Source: JACRGC01 sp041305345
GTDB lineage: Archaea; Micrarchaeota; Micrarchaeia; Norongarragalinales; SBBD01
Assembly (NCBI GenBank): GCA_041305345.1
Contig: JBFYLP010000002.1
Location: 124,001-188,000 of the forward strand
Direction: 5' to 3'
DNA: 64,000 bases
In this document: one piece after another, positions 40,650 to 49,250 of the stretch
How positions within the stretch are numbered: position 1 is the stretch's first letter
How the letters are laid out: each line of letters opens with the position of its first letter
Made by a program: the position numbers and the translations under genes
Notes under the pieces: generated by a model
What the model saw: only the letters and a program-made list of their open reading frames with translations
What the model was told of the DNA's origin: nothing
Database searches by the model: none

Positions 40650-43310
40650 TCAGAGGATCCTTCCCCTTGCAAAGCTTTTATTGCCGCCGCCCGCCGCCTT
40701 CTTTTTCTCAAGCAGTTTCTGTGCGTCCTCCCAGCTCTTGTCATTCGTGGCAGCGACTACGAAATTTTCATTGTTGATGAGCACGACTGCCAGCGAATCT
40801 CGTTGCGCGATCTTAAGCGCCAACTTTTCAAGCAGGGGCGGGGAGAGATCGACCTTTGCATCAATCAGCTTCCTGCCCTCGGTTTTTGCCTCGTTCACCA
40901 ATTTGTGCGCAAGTGCATCCGCAACATCCTCGTGCGCCTTCTCGATCTGCTTGCCGCGCTCCTTCCATTCCCCGAAGAAGCGTTTTACCGTGCTTGGAAG
41001 CTGGTCTTCTTGAACCCGCAATTCGTCGGATGCCCTCCTTAACAGCTCTTCCCTTTCCTGGATCCATTTAAGCGCCCGCTCACCCGCCTTATACCGTATC
41101 CGTACAACCCCGTCCTGCACCTGCTCGCAGCCAACAATCTTGATGATTCCAACCTGGCCCGATGAGTCGCAATGTAGGCCGCCGCACGCCTCCACGTCCA
41201 CGCCCTCGTATTCAACCACCCGAAGGACGTTCCCTATCGCGCCGCCTCCCTGGTAAAGCCTAAAGCCGAACTTCTTCTCTGCTTCCCCACGATCCATGAA
41301 TTTGACGATTACCTTCACGTTGTCAAGTACGTGCCTGTTTGCAATCAGCTCGATCCTGCTCAATTCGGCTGCGGAGGGCTTCTCATAATGCGTAATGTCC
41401 AAATGCGCCTCGCCCTCATCCTTCTTCGCGCCTGCCTGCCAGATGTGCTTCCCTAGGACTTCCCTGCAGCTTGCAATCATTATATGGGTTGAGGAATGGT
41501 GCCTCCTTAGGGACCAGCGCCTCTCCAGGTCAACTTCAACGGAATAAGATTTTTTCTCCTCTAATTTATCTGGAAAATCAACGGAATGGAGCACCACATC
41601 GCCCATTTTCTGCGCATCCTTGACGTTCGCCTCCCCAATTTTGCCGTAATCCGCAACCTGGCCCCCGCCTTCGGGATAGATGATCGTGCGGTCCAATGCC
41701 ACTTTATTGCCGAAAATAGCCAATACTTTTGCCTTGCTCACCAGCTTATTCGCATCCTCATAATATTCCAATTTCGTTTTTGGCAATTTGGCGAATTTAG
41801 GATCGTCAAGGAGGGCCTCCTTTTTGGGCCTTGCCTCCATTATGTGCCCTTCGGTCACCTTCCGGTAATAATCAGCCGGGATCTGGGCGCTTATCTTCAA
41901 ATCTGCTGCGACTTTCTCCAGGATTTCCGGGGTTACGCCGTGTGATTCGTACAGAAGCTGGAGCCTGCTAGCATCAAGGGCGCCTTTGCGCAATATATCC
42001 TCAGCCATCTTGCCCGCCTTGACCCGGGTTTCGGCGTACTTTTGCCTCTCGATCTCAAGGATCTTCTGGATTCCGGGCAGGTTTTCGGAGAGCTCCGGGA
42101 ATAGGGGCTTGTATGCTGCTGCCTGCAGTTTCATTATGTCGAAAAGACTGAAGGCAAACCCGTACTCTTCCATGAAGCCAAATGCACGCCGAAGCAATAT
42201 GCGCAGATTATAGCCGCCTGCAGCGTTCGATGGAAGCGCGCCGTCGGAAAGGGCGAAGAGCACGGACCGGGAATGGTCGGCAATGGCATATATCGCCTGG
42301 AGGGGAGCAATGGTTTTCTCCAGCTCACTTAGGCTTATGCCCAGATTGCTTGCGATTCTTTGCTTCTCATCCCCAAGGGAATGCACCTCCTCTATGTTCA
42401 ATTTGGATGCGAGGCGGGAATACTTGGAAAACAGCTCGCCTTCAACCTTAAGCCCGCCCTTCTTCTTCATGAAATCGATCTCGTCGGGAAAGACCGAATC
42501 GTACGCGGTAGGGGTCTTGTTGTGGAACCAAAGGAGCCGCTCGAAGCCCCAGCCAACGTCGATGACCCGGGTATCCAGCTCCTCGAATTTTCCGTTTTCC
42601 AAGGCACGGAATTGCATGAAGACGCTGTTCACAAGCTCAAGCCCGCCGGAAAAGCTCTCAATGGAAGGCCCAAAAGCGCTGAAATCGGGCATATGCCAAA
42701 GGTCCTCCCCGTAAGTGATGTTGGTTTTTGGGATTTTCAAAACATCGGTCAAAAATTTGTAATTGTAACCGATGCATTCATCCTTCCAATAACCGCCAGG
42801 TTTGCCCTTTTCCTTGAATGCGTGCTGGCCAGCCATCATGAAGCTGCTAAAGTGCCTTCCGGTCACCCCGACGTTTGCAATGTCGACGAACCGCAGGCAT
42901 ATCTGGGGGACCATAAGAGGATTTGCGGGGTATTCGAATGCCACCTTGCCATTCTCGAGGCGCTGGAAATCAACGATGCTTGCGATCGTGAAATAAAGAT
43001 CGTCCCTCCACCTGCTTATCACGGGGTACCTTGGCAATATTTCGTGGCCGTTCCTCTTCCAGAAATCGGAGAATTTCTTCCAGAATTGGGAATAGGTAAG
43101 TTGCTCGCCTACCGGGCCGCCCTTCCCGAAGAAATCGTATTCATTATGAGCCGAATCGCCGCAATTGTCGGTTTCGGATATCGACCAGAAAGACTTGCCG
43201 CAAAAGGTGCACTTCCTCCTTGCAAAGCCCTCCTTCCGGAAGAGCTCGACCTCGTAGTGCTTCTTGTAATCATTATTGAATTCGGCAACAAAATACTTTT
43301 TCGACAGCAT
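40650..43310 (-). CDS. alaS: Alanyl-tRNA synthetase, archaeal type
   Basis: An 886-residue enzyme that charges tRNA-Ala. The archaeal N-terminal extension with a zinc-like pair (RRKCTFCGKSFWS) precedes the class II catalytic core (about 60-350). The editing domain follows, with HHSSTHIM near residue 600 and a CGGLHC motif near 705. A C-terminal coiled-coil/DHHA1 region (about 740-886) ends in AGGGNKSFARGRIL. Length and order match archaeal AlaRS. It is 11 bases downstream of a RelA/SpoT-like gene on the same strand, so the two are very likely cotranscribed. Confidence 0.96.
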   Translation of the reverse strand: MLSKKYFVAEFNNDYKKHYEVELFRKEGFARRKCTFCGKSFWSISETDNCGDSAHNEYDFFGKGGPVGEQLTYSQFWKKFSDFWKRNGHEILPRYPVISRWRDDLYFTIASIVDFQRLENGKVAFEYPANPLMVPQICLRFVDIANVGVTGRHFSSFMMAGQHAFKEKGKPGGYWKDECIGYNYKFLTDVLKIPKTNITYGEDLWHMPDFSAFGPSIESFSGGLELVNSVFMQFRALENGKFEELDTRVIDVGWGFERLLWFHNKTPTAYDSVFPDEIDFMKKKGGLKVEGELFSKYSRLASKLNIEEVHSLGDEKQRIASNLGISLSELEKTIAPLQAIYAIADHSRSVLFALSDGALPSNAAGGYNLRILLRRAFGFMEEYGFAFSLFDIMKLQAAAYKPLFPELSENLPGIQKILEIERQKYAETRVKAGKMAEDILRKGALDASRLQLLYESHGVTPEILEKVAADLKISAQIPADYYRKVTEGHIMEARPKKEALLDDPKFAKLPKTKLEYYEDANKLVSKAKVLAIFGNKVALDRTIIYPEGGGQVADYGKIGEANVKDAQKMGDVVLHSVDFPDKLEEKKSYSVEVDLERRWSLRRHHSSTHIMIASCREVLGKHIWQAGAKKDEGEAHLDITHYEKPSAAELSRIELIANRHVLDNVKVIVKFMDRGEAEKKFGFRLYQGGGAIGNVLRVVEYEGVDVEACGGLHCDSSGQVGIIKIVGCEQVQDGVVRIRYKAGERALKWIQEREELLRRASDELRVQEDQLPSTVKRFFGEWKERGKQIEKAHEDVADALAHKLVNEAKTEGRKLIDAKVDLSPPLLEKLALKIAQRDSLAVVLINNENFVVAATNDKSWEDAQKLLEKKKAAGGGNKSFARGRIL

Positions 43311-43321
43311 TACATTTCGCC

Positions 43322-44809
43322 TTATTTTTTCCGCTTTCGCGTATTTCCTTGATCTTTAATCATTTGAATGAGGATTTTCTTCGTTTCTTCCGTGCGAGCC
43401 TTCAGGATTAGTTTCTCTGAAAGCGGTACTTGCTTTCTTGAACGCAATATATTCAAGGAATGCTGGATTCCGGGATCGGGTTTGGTTCCTATGCCTACAA
43501 ATCTTTTGTTAAGCTTAATTTGCCTTATATAGGGCAATACCCCCGGATCAACCCTCGCTAAAAAATCCAATAGGGAATAATTTATAGGGATTGGATGTGT
43601 CCTGCCGTTATATACGATTTCGGAAAGGTTGGATAAATTCGAAATTTTTTCGTTCAACTTCTTCCTCAGGCGCACTTCGTCCAAGGATCCCTTTCCGTAC
43701 TCGCTTAACACATCCGCTTTCAATCTGAAAGCCAGCTTCAGCGGGATTCCCTTATAAAGATGATGAGGGCTCAGGGCCTCGTTTTGAAGGTGAATGGTTT
43801 CATTTACAATTTGGATTTCGAGAGGCATGCGCTTGCCTCCGATTTTGCCGACCTGCACGTAGGTTGCCCTGAAGCCGGTTTTTGTCGGCTGGGTTATCAG
43901 CCTCTTGGTGAACGCTACGCCAGGATATTTTCTTTCGAGGTATTCAAGTATTGCAGCCTTGGCATTGTCGTAGTGTGCTAAGCCATTTTCAGCGACTCCA
44001 TCAGGCGCCACAATAGTGAATCGATGGAGGTCGCTTAAACGGTAAATTTTTTTTTCCAGGTCTGAAAGGTTCATCTTGCCTAAGGACTGTGCTAGATGGG
44101 GTATGTTTGGGCAGCATTTTTCAAGGGTGCTGTAGGTGCCCTTATCGTCCTCTAAAATCAACGCGCGAATTCCCTTTTGTTCTAATTCATTCCGGATTTC
44201 TTCCGTAGTCACCCTATATCTGGTTTTAAACCTCCTCTTTACGATATCGATGGTTTTTTTTGATATTTCGGGTTGAAGCTCCTTGAACGATTCATCCCTC
44301 AGGATGCCTGCAAAATGGGGGTCTAGGGTGTGAATGTCATCAGCGTGATACTTAAGAATCTCGCTAGCAATTTCCTTTTTCCTTTGAGGGGTAGTTGCAG
44401 GATCCTTAAGCCTCGCGAGTTTATCCAGGCCTACAAGGAGGGCAACCTTTGTATCAACTGCATACGACTCATAGAATTTTTTTAGGATGGCAGGGGTCAA
44501 TAAATCATACCTGCCAATGGTCGGTACATTGTTGAAAAGGCTAATTAGCTGATGGGTTTTATCGTGCAGCTCATAGCCTTTATCCAGCGCCTCCAACTGC
44601 AGGTCAGCCCAATCTAACCTTTGGCCTGTGGCATGATGTATGCCATGAAAGGTGATGGCATCCTGCAGTATTTTATCATTGGGAAAGATCGCCTTGGCAA
44701 GCATCCGGGAAAGGAGGTAATGCGGCTGGTAATGTTCTGGATGGAGCTTCCTTAGCAAATTATCTATATTTTCTTCGTGTGCTTTTTCCGTTAGCTCCGC
44801 TTTAGGCAT
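43322..44809 (-). CDS. Divergent RelA/SpoT homologue (RSH-like)
   Basis: A 495-residue protein with RSH-like order. Residues 20-180 resemble the SpoT HD region; TKVALLVGLDKLARLKD (120-136) and QRKKEIASEILKYHADDIHTL align with RSH helices. The HD dyad and the ED of HDxxED are not evident, so hydrolase activity is doubtful. The synthetase-like part has GTYSTLEK (224-231), SDLHRFTIVAP (259-269), ITQPTKTGFRATYVQV (305-320) and MPLEIQIVNETIHLQNEALSPHHLYKG (328-354). These match the catalytic Asp, the PKxxGYxSLH loop and the ExQ of (p)ppGpp synthetases. Start at 44809 gives MPKAELTEKA; the open frame upstream is spurious. It lies 11 bases before alaS. Real synthetase activity is not certain. Confidence 0.7.
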   Translation of the reverse strand: MPKAELTEKAHEENIDNLLRKLHPEHYQPHYLLSRMLAKAIFPNDKILQDAITFHGIHHATGQRLDWADLQLEALDKGYELHDKTHQLISLFNNVPTIGRYDLLTPAILKKFYESYAVDTKVALLVGLDKLARLKDPATTPQRKKEIASEILKYHADDIHTLDPHFAGILRDESFKELQPEISKKTIDIVKRRFKTRYRVTTEEIRNELEQKGIRALILEDDKGTYSTLEKCCPNIPHLAQSLGKMNLSDLEKKIYRLSDLHRFTIVAPDGVAENGLAHYDNAKAAILEYLERKYPGVAFTKRLITQPTKTGFRATYVQVGKIGGKRMPLEIQIVNETIHLQNEALSPHHLYKGIPLKLAFRLKADVLSEYGKGSLDEVRLRKKLNEKISNLSNLSEIVYNGRTHPIPINYSLLDFLARVDPGVLPYIRQIKLNKRFVGIGTKPDPGIQHSLNILRSRKQVPLSEKLILKARTEETKKILIQMIKDQGNTRKRKK

Positions 44810-44859
44810 AATAATAATACAAAACAGATGGTTTATTATTGATTCTGCTGCAAGGGGAA

Positions 44860-44922
44860 TTATAATTTGAACACGTGCTCCATGTCCCTTGCACTTCTGG
44901 GGGAAATAGCCCCCTGGCGCAT
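44860..44922 (-). pseudogene. Echo of a geranylgeranyl reductase C-terminus
   Basis: The minus strand encodes a 20-residue peptide ending ARDMEHVFKL and stop. The real reductase gene 76 bases upstream ends YGDMDYVFKL and stop. The nucleotide match is GACATGGA--ACGTGTTCAAA. It looks like the leftover 3' end of a duplicated gene. Confidence 0.4.
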
Positions 44923-44935
44923 AGCCCCGCCACAT

Positions 44936-46045
44936 CTAGAGTTTGAACACGTAATCCATGTCGCCGTATTTTTCGAGCAGTTTTTCAAGGCCAATCCGCC
45001 TGCCGGTGCCAAGCCCGATTTCGGAAAGCCAATTGGGCATCAGGCGGTATAGACGGTGGAGGAGGTAGTGCAATTTCAGGGTTTCGCCGTGCTGCGACCT
45101 CCAGGCGGTTTCGTAATCAGGAAGCGTACCCTTAAGCAGAAAATTCGCAGCTTCCCTTGCCGCGACTTTCGCGCATTTCGCACCGAAATTAACTCCCCCG
45201 CCGCTCGTTGCCTTAACCTGGCCGGCTGCATCCCCCGCAAGGAATGCATAAGAGTCCCCAAAGCGTTTCTGAGTTACATTTCGGGCCTTAAGGGGGATCA
45301 TGTGGTAGAATTCAAATGTCTTTTGGCCGTGTTCCAGGATAGGAGCCAGATTGGCATCGAGGAAGGCGGCTTTCCTTGCAGCCTCGATCCCTTGGATGTC
45401 GCTTGTTGCAACACCGATCCTTATTTTTTCCTCTGAAAGGGGAATGGTCCACGCGAAAAAATTGCGGTATTTTTTATTGTCCAGAATCAGATCGACAACA
45501 TCCTTCTCCGGCACATCGGCCTTCGTGAATTCCGCCTGGTAGGCGATCACGCAGTCGGATAGCTTGATCGAAGGAAAGCCAAGTTTCCTGGCGGTTATTG
45601 AGGAGTTGCCATCGCAGCCGACCAGCACTTTCGTTGAAAAAAGAGCGCCGTCGGTTGAGATTGCTGAGATTTTCCCATTCGTCTTAAAATCCCCAATCCG
45701 GGTATTCAAATGGAGGTTAACACCCTCGGAAACCGCCTCGTCGGCAGCACGTTCATCAAATGACTGCCTGGAAAGGACAACCGCCTGCACTTCACTGCGC
45801 CTAACACGAAGCTGCTCGCTTCCAACTATGATCCTTGCGCCACGTATCTCATTCAATATTAAGTCGCGGTAGTTCACGCCGGTGTAATCCATTCCGTGTT
45901 TCGAGAAGATGCCGCCGCATTTTCCGAACTTGCCAACCTTAGAATCCTCCTCGAGCAAATCAACATCGATGCCCCTCCTGGCAAGCTCCCTCGAGGTAAT
46001 GCTCCCAACTGCGCTCGCTCCGATGACTACCGCATTATCGCCCAT
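44936..46045 (-). CDS. Geranylgeranyl reductase family flavoprotein
   Basis: A 369-residue FAD enzyme. The N-terminal dinucleotide motif is AVVIGASAVGSITSRELARRGIDVDLLEED. A CGG near residue 42, preceded by KVGKFG, marks the geranylgeranyl reductase family. DSYAFLAGDAAGQVKATSGGGVNFGAKCA is the second FAD contact. In archaea this enzyme saturates the isoprenoid chains of digeranylgeranylglycerophospholipids for membrane lipids; other isoprenoid substrates are possible. ATG at 46045 places the Rossmann motif at the right distance; an in-frame ATG lies seven codons earlier. Confidence 0.9.
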   Translation of the reverse strand: MGDNAVVIGASAVGSITSRELARRGIDVDLLEEDSKVGKFGKCGGIFSKHGMDYTGVNYRDLILNEIRGARIIVGSEQLRVRRSEVQAVVLSRQSFDERAADEAVSEGVNLHLNTRIGDFKTNGKISAISTDGALFSTKVLVGCDGNSSITARKLGFPSIKLSDCVIAYQAEFTKADVPEKDVVDLILDNKKYRNFFAWTIPLSEEKIRIGVATSDIQGIEAARKAAFLDANLAPILEHGQKTFEFYHMIPLKARNVTQKRFGDSYAFLAGDAAGQVKATSGGGVNFGAKCAKVAAREAANFLLKGTLPDYETAWRSQHGETLKLHYLLHRLYRLMPNWLSEIGLGTGRRIGLEKLLEKYGDMDYVFKL

Positions 46046-46129
46046 GGCCAATTCGCCTTCAAGCAAATCAATAAGTTTAAAATACTCGATATGCTATTGG
46101 TAGTAAATTGGCTATCCAGGGTTAAAAAT

Positions 46130-46420
46130 ATGGCGGATTTAATTTCGGGTTTGCAGCTGATCGTAGGGTTGGCACTTTTCCTCGCATCGGGGTATTTCAT
46201 TTCCCTCGTGTTCTTCAGGAAGGATGAAGCGGACCTCATTGAGCGGGCGCTTTACAGCCTGACATTTTCCATATCCATTCCGGGCCTTGTAATTTTCTTC
46301 CTGAATTTCATCTTCAGGATGCCAATCAATGCGCTTACAACCTATGTGGTATTCATCCTGCTAATAGTCGCAAGTTATGCCTACGGCCAAAAGAACGCCG
46401 GTGCAAGGCGCAAGGGCTAA
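46130..46420 (+). CDS. Small membrane protein (DUF1616-like)
   Basis: A 96-residue protein with three hydrophobic segments: LISGLQLIVGLALFLASGYFISLVFF, ALYSLTFSISIPGLVIFFLNFIF and ALTTYVVFILLIVASYAY. The ERALYSLTFSISIPGLVI pattern resembles the first part of archaeal DUF1616 membrane proteins, which often sit in cell-surface or glycosylation clusters. Its short length suggests a truncated or minimal form. ATG at 46130 is chosen; the frame is open upstream but overlaps the divergent reductase gene. It lies 4 bases before the presenilin-like gene. Confidence 0.65.
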   Translation: MADLISGLQLIVGLALFLASGYFISLVFFRKDEADLIERALYSLTFSISIPGLVIFFLNFIFRMPINALTTYVVFILLIVASYAYGQKNAGARRKG

Positions 46421-46424
46421 ACCA

Positions 46425-47336
46425 ATGAGAATCGGATCATTCCTGATGCTGATGTCGTTCATTAACGTGCAATTGCTAGCCATAGTTGTTGGCTGGCTAT
46501 TCATCATTGCAGGCCTTACCGTAACCGAGGATCCTAGCGACGTTGGGAATTCAGCCGTGTTCATGTTTTCCATCCTTGCTGCTGCGGTTGTTATTTACTA
46601 TGTGCTGAAATACTACAAGGGCAAATTGCTGTTTTACCTTTTGGAATTGGGCCTCATCTTCACCGCGTTCACCCTGTTTTGCGGGATATTCCCATTCCAA
46701 GAGATCGCTTTTGGCACTGATGGAATGAAATTTCTGCTCGAATGCGGCAAGGGTCTTTTCTGCATCAACATCCCCCTCATAATCGGATTGGCTGCGGTCG
46801 TCCTGCGCGTATTCTTCTCCTCCTACCGCAACATTTTCCTGATGTTTGCAACCGCAATCGTGGGCGCTCTGCTCGGGGCGTCATTGGACGTGATGCCAGC
46901 GGCTCTGCTCGCGATGGGACTGGCTGTTTATGACGTAATCGCGGTTTTCTACACGAAGCATATGGTAACTCTTGCAAAGGAGCTTGGGGAAAGGGAAGCT
47001 GGGTTTAGCATCGTGTTTCCCTCAGACTACAAGAGCAAGGTTGTGGTGCCGAGGGGGAAGGAGAAGAAGTTCAGGCAATTCTATAAGAAGGTGCAGATGG
47101 AAGCGGTCGAGCTCGGAACGGGCGATCTGGCAATTCCCGCGATGCTGGCGGTTTCCGCATTGAAAATATCTTTCTGGCACGGGATGGCTGCAATGCTTGG
47201 GGGAACCATTGGCATTTCGCTGCTTTTCTATTTCATCGAGAAGAAGAAGGGATTTTGGCCCGCGCTGCCGCCAATTGTCTTCTTTGCGCTGCTGCTCCTG
47301 CTGATTTACAACTACCTGCCCTTCAGGCTTCCTTAA
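46425..47336 (+). CDS. Presenilin-like intramembrane aspartyl protease (PSH)
   Basis: A 303-residue membrane protein with nine hydrophobic segments. It carries all three presenilin/signal-peptide-peptidase marks: YD in helix 6 (LAVYDVIAVFYT, D170), LGTGD in helix 7 (D234), and PALPP in helix 9. The two Asp residues cut peptide bonds inside the membrane, for instance signal peptide remnants. The orientation is presenilin-like. Start at 46425 follows the small DUF1616-like gene and is probably cotranscribed. Archaeal PSH proteins have no confirmed native substrate. Confidence 0.93.
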   Translation: MRIGSFLMLMSFINVQLLAIVVGWLFIIAGLTVTEDPSDVGNSAVFMFSILAAAVVIYYVLKYYKGKLLFYLLELGLIFTAFTLFCGIFPFQEIAFGTDGMKFLLECGKGLFCINIPLIIGLAAVVLRVFFSSYRNIFLMFATAIVGALLGASLDVMPAALLAMGLAVYDVIAVFYTKHMVTLAKELGEREAGFSIVFPSDYKSKVVVPRGKEKKFRQFYKKVQMEAVELGTGDLAIPAMLAVSALKISFWHGMAAMLGGTIGISLLFYFIEKKKGFWPALPPIVFFALLLLLIYNYLPFRLP

Positions 47337-47430
47337 AAAAAATGGGGAAAGTTGGCGGACGTAATCGTATGCATAAAGCTACAAATCGCACTAGTTTGGC
47401 AATTTAGGATTTGCACTTAAAAAAAGGGTT

Positions 47431-48246
47431 TCATTCTCTTGCCTTTTTGAATGCAATGCCCATATTGTCCGCCAGATCGTCCGCATCGTAGGAGGCCCCG
47501 CGCTCTTTTTTCAGCAGGTCGCCCGTAAACCCGTTAAGGAAGGCTGCTGCCCTTGCTGCAAGGAAGAGGTTGTTCTTGCAAGCTAGCGCCGCGGTGAGGC
47601 CAGCAAGGGTATCGCCAGTGCCGCCCTTGGTCATCCCCTCATTTCCGGAGGAATTTAAAAATACTGCCTTGCCATCGGAGATCAAATCGCCCTCCGGATG
47701 CTTGAATAGGATCACGCAATTGTATTTCCTGGCCATCGCAAGGACTGAATGGGGGTTGCCGTGCTTTCCGAAGAGGGAATAGAATTCTATGACGTGCGGG
47801 GTTATGCAAACGTTCCAATTCAGGTGCTTTTTATCGAGGAGGTGGAGGGCGCCCGCATCAAGCACGAATTTCCGATGCCTGCCATGTTTTTTCAGAAGTG
47901 AGTTGAGCAGCCTCCTGTTTTCCGGCGTCAATTCGAGCCCATTCCCGATGAGGACGCAGTTGGAGCTGCTGATGTGCGATTCCAATTCCTTCCTTTCGAT
48001 CGCAATGAAGGTGCACTTGCCTGCCTTGAGGAATTGGAGCAGCTTGAGGTTGTTTTTCTCAGGTGAATGGAAATAAACGAGGTCTGCAAAGCGGGATGCG
48101 GCCTTGATTGCAAGAAGGGGGGCGCCGTGGTATTTTTTCGAGCCGCCGATGACAGTGAGTACCCCGTTTTGGCCCTTGTGCGACCCCTCCTGCGGGACGT
48201 AGAGCTTCCCAAGGATGTTGGCCGCGACGTTTTCGGTTTTCATCAT
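47431..48246 (-). CDS. nnrD: ADP-dependent NAD(P)H-hydrate dehydratase
   Basis: A 271-residue ribokinase-fold enzyme that repairs damaged NAD(P)H hydrates using ADP or ATP. Motifs are HKGQNGVLTVIGGSKKYHGAPLLAI (N-terminus), FVLDAGAL in the middle, and the catalytic GMTKGGTGDTLAGLTAAL near residue 205. The usual archaeal partner, the NAD(P)HX epimerase domain (NnrE), is neither fused nor next door. Two ATG codons start the gene. A T-rich stretch downstream of the stop (about 47420-47427) may end the transcript. Confidence 0.9.
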   Translation of the reverse strand: MMKTENVAANILGKLYVPQEGSHKGQNGVLTVIGGSKKYHGAPLLAIKAASRFADLVYFHSPEKNNLKLLQFLKAGKCTFIAIERKELESHISSSNCVLIGNGLELTPENRRLLNSLLKKHGRHRKFVLDAGALHLLDKKHLNWNVCITPHVIEFYSLFGKHGNPHSVLAMARKYNCVILFKHPEGDLISDGKAVFLNSSGNEGMTKGGTGDTLAGLTAALACKNNLFLAARAAAFLNGFTGDLLKKERGASYDADDLADNMGIAFKKARE

Positions 48247-48318
48247 TATTGGAACGATTAGGCGGTTAATTAATTTGCCGTTTTATCGGGCATATGGAAA
48301 GAATAATCAGGCATTGAA

Positions 48319-48390
48319 TCAGCAGCAGCCGCAGCATCCTGCGTGCTTCTTGCCCTTCTTTTGCTTCTTTTCAGCAGCTTTTTTCTTCAT
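48319..48390 (-). CDS. Tiny Lys-rich protein ending in CCGCC
   Basis: A 23-codon gene: a lysine-rich body (MKKKAAEKKQKKGKKHAG) followed by C-terminal CCGCC and a TGA stop. The start is preceded by GAGGAGGTGA, the strongest Shine-Dalgarno sequence I saw in the window, at ideal spacing, so translation is very likely. Four cysteines in five residues could bind a metal such as Zn, Cu or an iron-sulfur cluster, while the basic body could bind RNA or a membrane. Function unknown. It lies in the 187-base gap between nnrD and an FNR-type reductase. Confidence 0.65.
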   Translation of the reverse strand: MKKKAAEKKQKKGKKHAGCCGCC

Positions 48391-48404
48391 TTTTTTCACC
48401 TCCT
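48391..48404 (-). promoter_or_regulatory. Strong ribosome-binding site of the tiny CCGCC gene
   Basis: On the minus strand GAGGAGGTGA sits 6 bases before the ATG at 48390. It is complementary to the 16S rRNA 3' end over its full length. It is the main evidence that the 23-codon frame is a gene. Confidence 0.7.
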
Positions 48405-48433
48405 CAGATCATTGCTTAATTTGATTGTGATCG

Positions 48434-49180
48434 CTACCAGGGCTCAACGTGGATCATTTCGGGCAAAAAACCAACCTGGGGAAGAATCGCTTTTACATCA
48501 TCCACCATTTTCGGGTTGCCGCATATGAAAACGTCCGTTTCGAAGGGCGCTTCAAATTGGTATGTTGGGAAGAAATCGTGGAAAATGGAAACCCTTCCGC
48601 CCCAGTCATCACGGCCCACATCGGTAATGGTTGGCTCCAGCTTGAAATTGGGGAATTTCCCCGCCCATTCCTCAAGTTCCTCCCGGAAAAGGTAAACATC
48701 GGGGTTCTTGAATCCGAAAAACAATGAGATTGGAATTTTTGAGCCATCATTGAGAAGTGCACGTATGTGGCTGATTAGGGGCGCTATGCCAGTGCCGGTG
48801 CATACGAACATCAGCCTTTTTGGGGAGGGAACCATAGTGAAAACACCAAACGGCCCCCTCACGTTGATGGTTTTTCCGATTTGGCAGCATTCCTTCAAAT
48901 GGTGGGTGAAGCCGGGCGTATCAAGCAGGCGGATCGAGAATTCCAAAATGCCTTTTTGGAAAGGCGCGGATGCGATCGAATAGGAAGACCATTTCAGCAG
49001 GCCCGGGTTCCCCCTCAAGGGAAAATCATCCAGTGCCAGCTGGCAGAACTGGCCGGGCTTGTATGGGAAATCAATGCCCTCGGGGATTTTGAGCACGTAT
49101 ATGCGCGAATGGGGTTCGGGCGATGCGCCCTTGTCCACGTAGGTCCGAATTGACTGCACCTGCGCCTTGAATTCGAGCAT
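48434..49180 (-). CDS. Ferredoxin-NADP reductase-like flavoprotein
   Basis: A 248-residue FNR-type enzyme. The FAD-binding barrel has WSSYSIAS (RxYS-like motif). The NAD(P) domain has MFVCTGTGIAPLISHIR and a C-terminal CGNPKMVDDVKAIL. It would pass electrons between NAD(P)H and an iron-sulfur protein. It lacks the C-terminal cysteine cluster that binds [2Fe-2S] in the gamma subunit of group 3b sulfhydrogenases. It lies beside hydrogenase genes and may connect the hydrogenase to NAD(P)H, which is inference. ATG at 49180 is the family-length start; the frame upstream overlaps the divergent promoter. Confidence 0.85.
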   Translation of the reverse strand: MLEFKAQVQSIRTYVDKGASPEPHSRIYVLKIPEGIDFPYKPGQFCQLALDDFPLRGNPGLLKWSSYSIASAPFQKGILEFSIRLLDTPGFTHHLKECCQIGKTINVRGPFGVFTMVPSPKRLMFVCTGTGIAPLISHIRALLNDGSKIPISLFFGFKNPDVYLFREELEEWAGKFPNFKLEPTITDVGRDDWGGRVSIFHDFFPTYQFEAPFETDVFICGNPKMVDDVKAILPQVGFLPEMIHVEPW

Positions 49181-49204
49181 GTCTTGATCCCGTTGATTAC
49201 TCCG

Positions 49205-49224
49205 CGATCCTTTAAAAAAGATCG
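49205..49224. promoter_or_regulatory. TATA box within an inverted repeat
   Basis: CGATC (49205-49209) and GATCG (49220-49224) flank TTTAAAAAA, a TATA-like box that fits the hydrogenase protease gene starting near 49251. The symmetrical flank may be an operator. It lies between divergent genes. Confidence 0.4.
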
Positions 49225-49250
49225 TTGGGGTGCATATATCCGGTATTTTG

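Noticed and set aside
42360..43352. 330-codon plus-strand open frame
   Set aside because: It is the antisense shadow of alaS, which carries complete family motifs.
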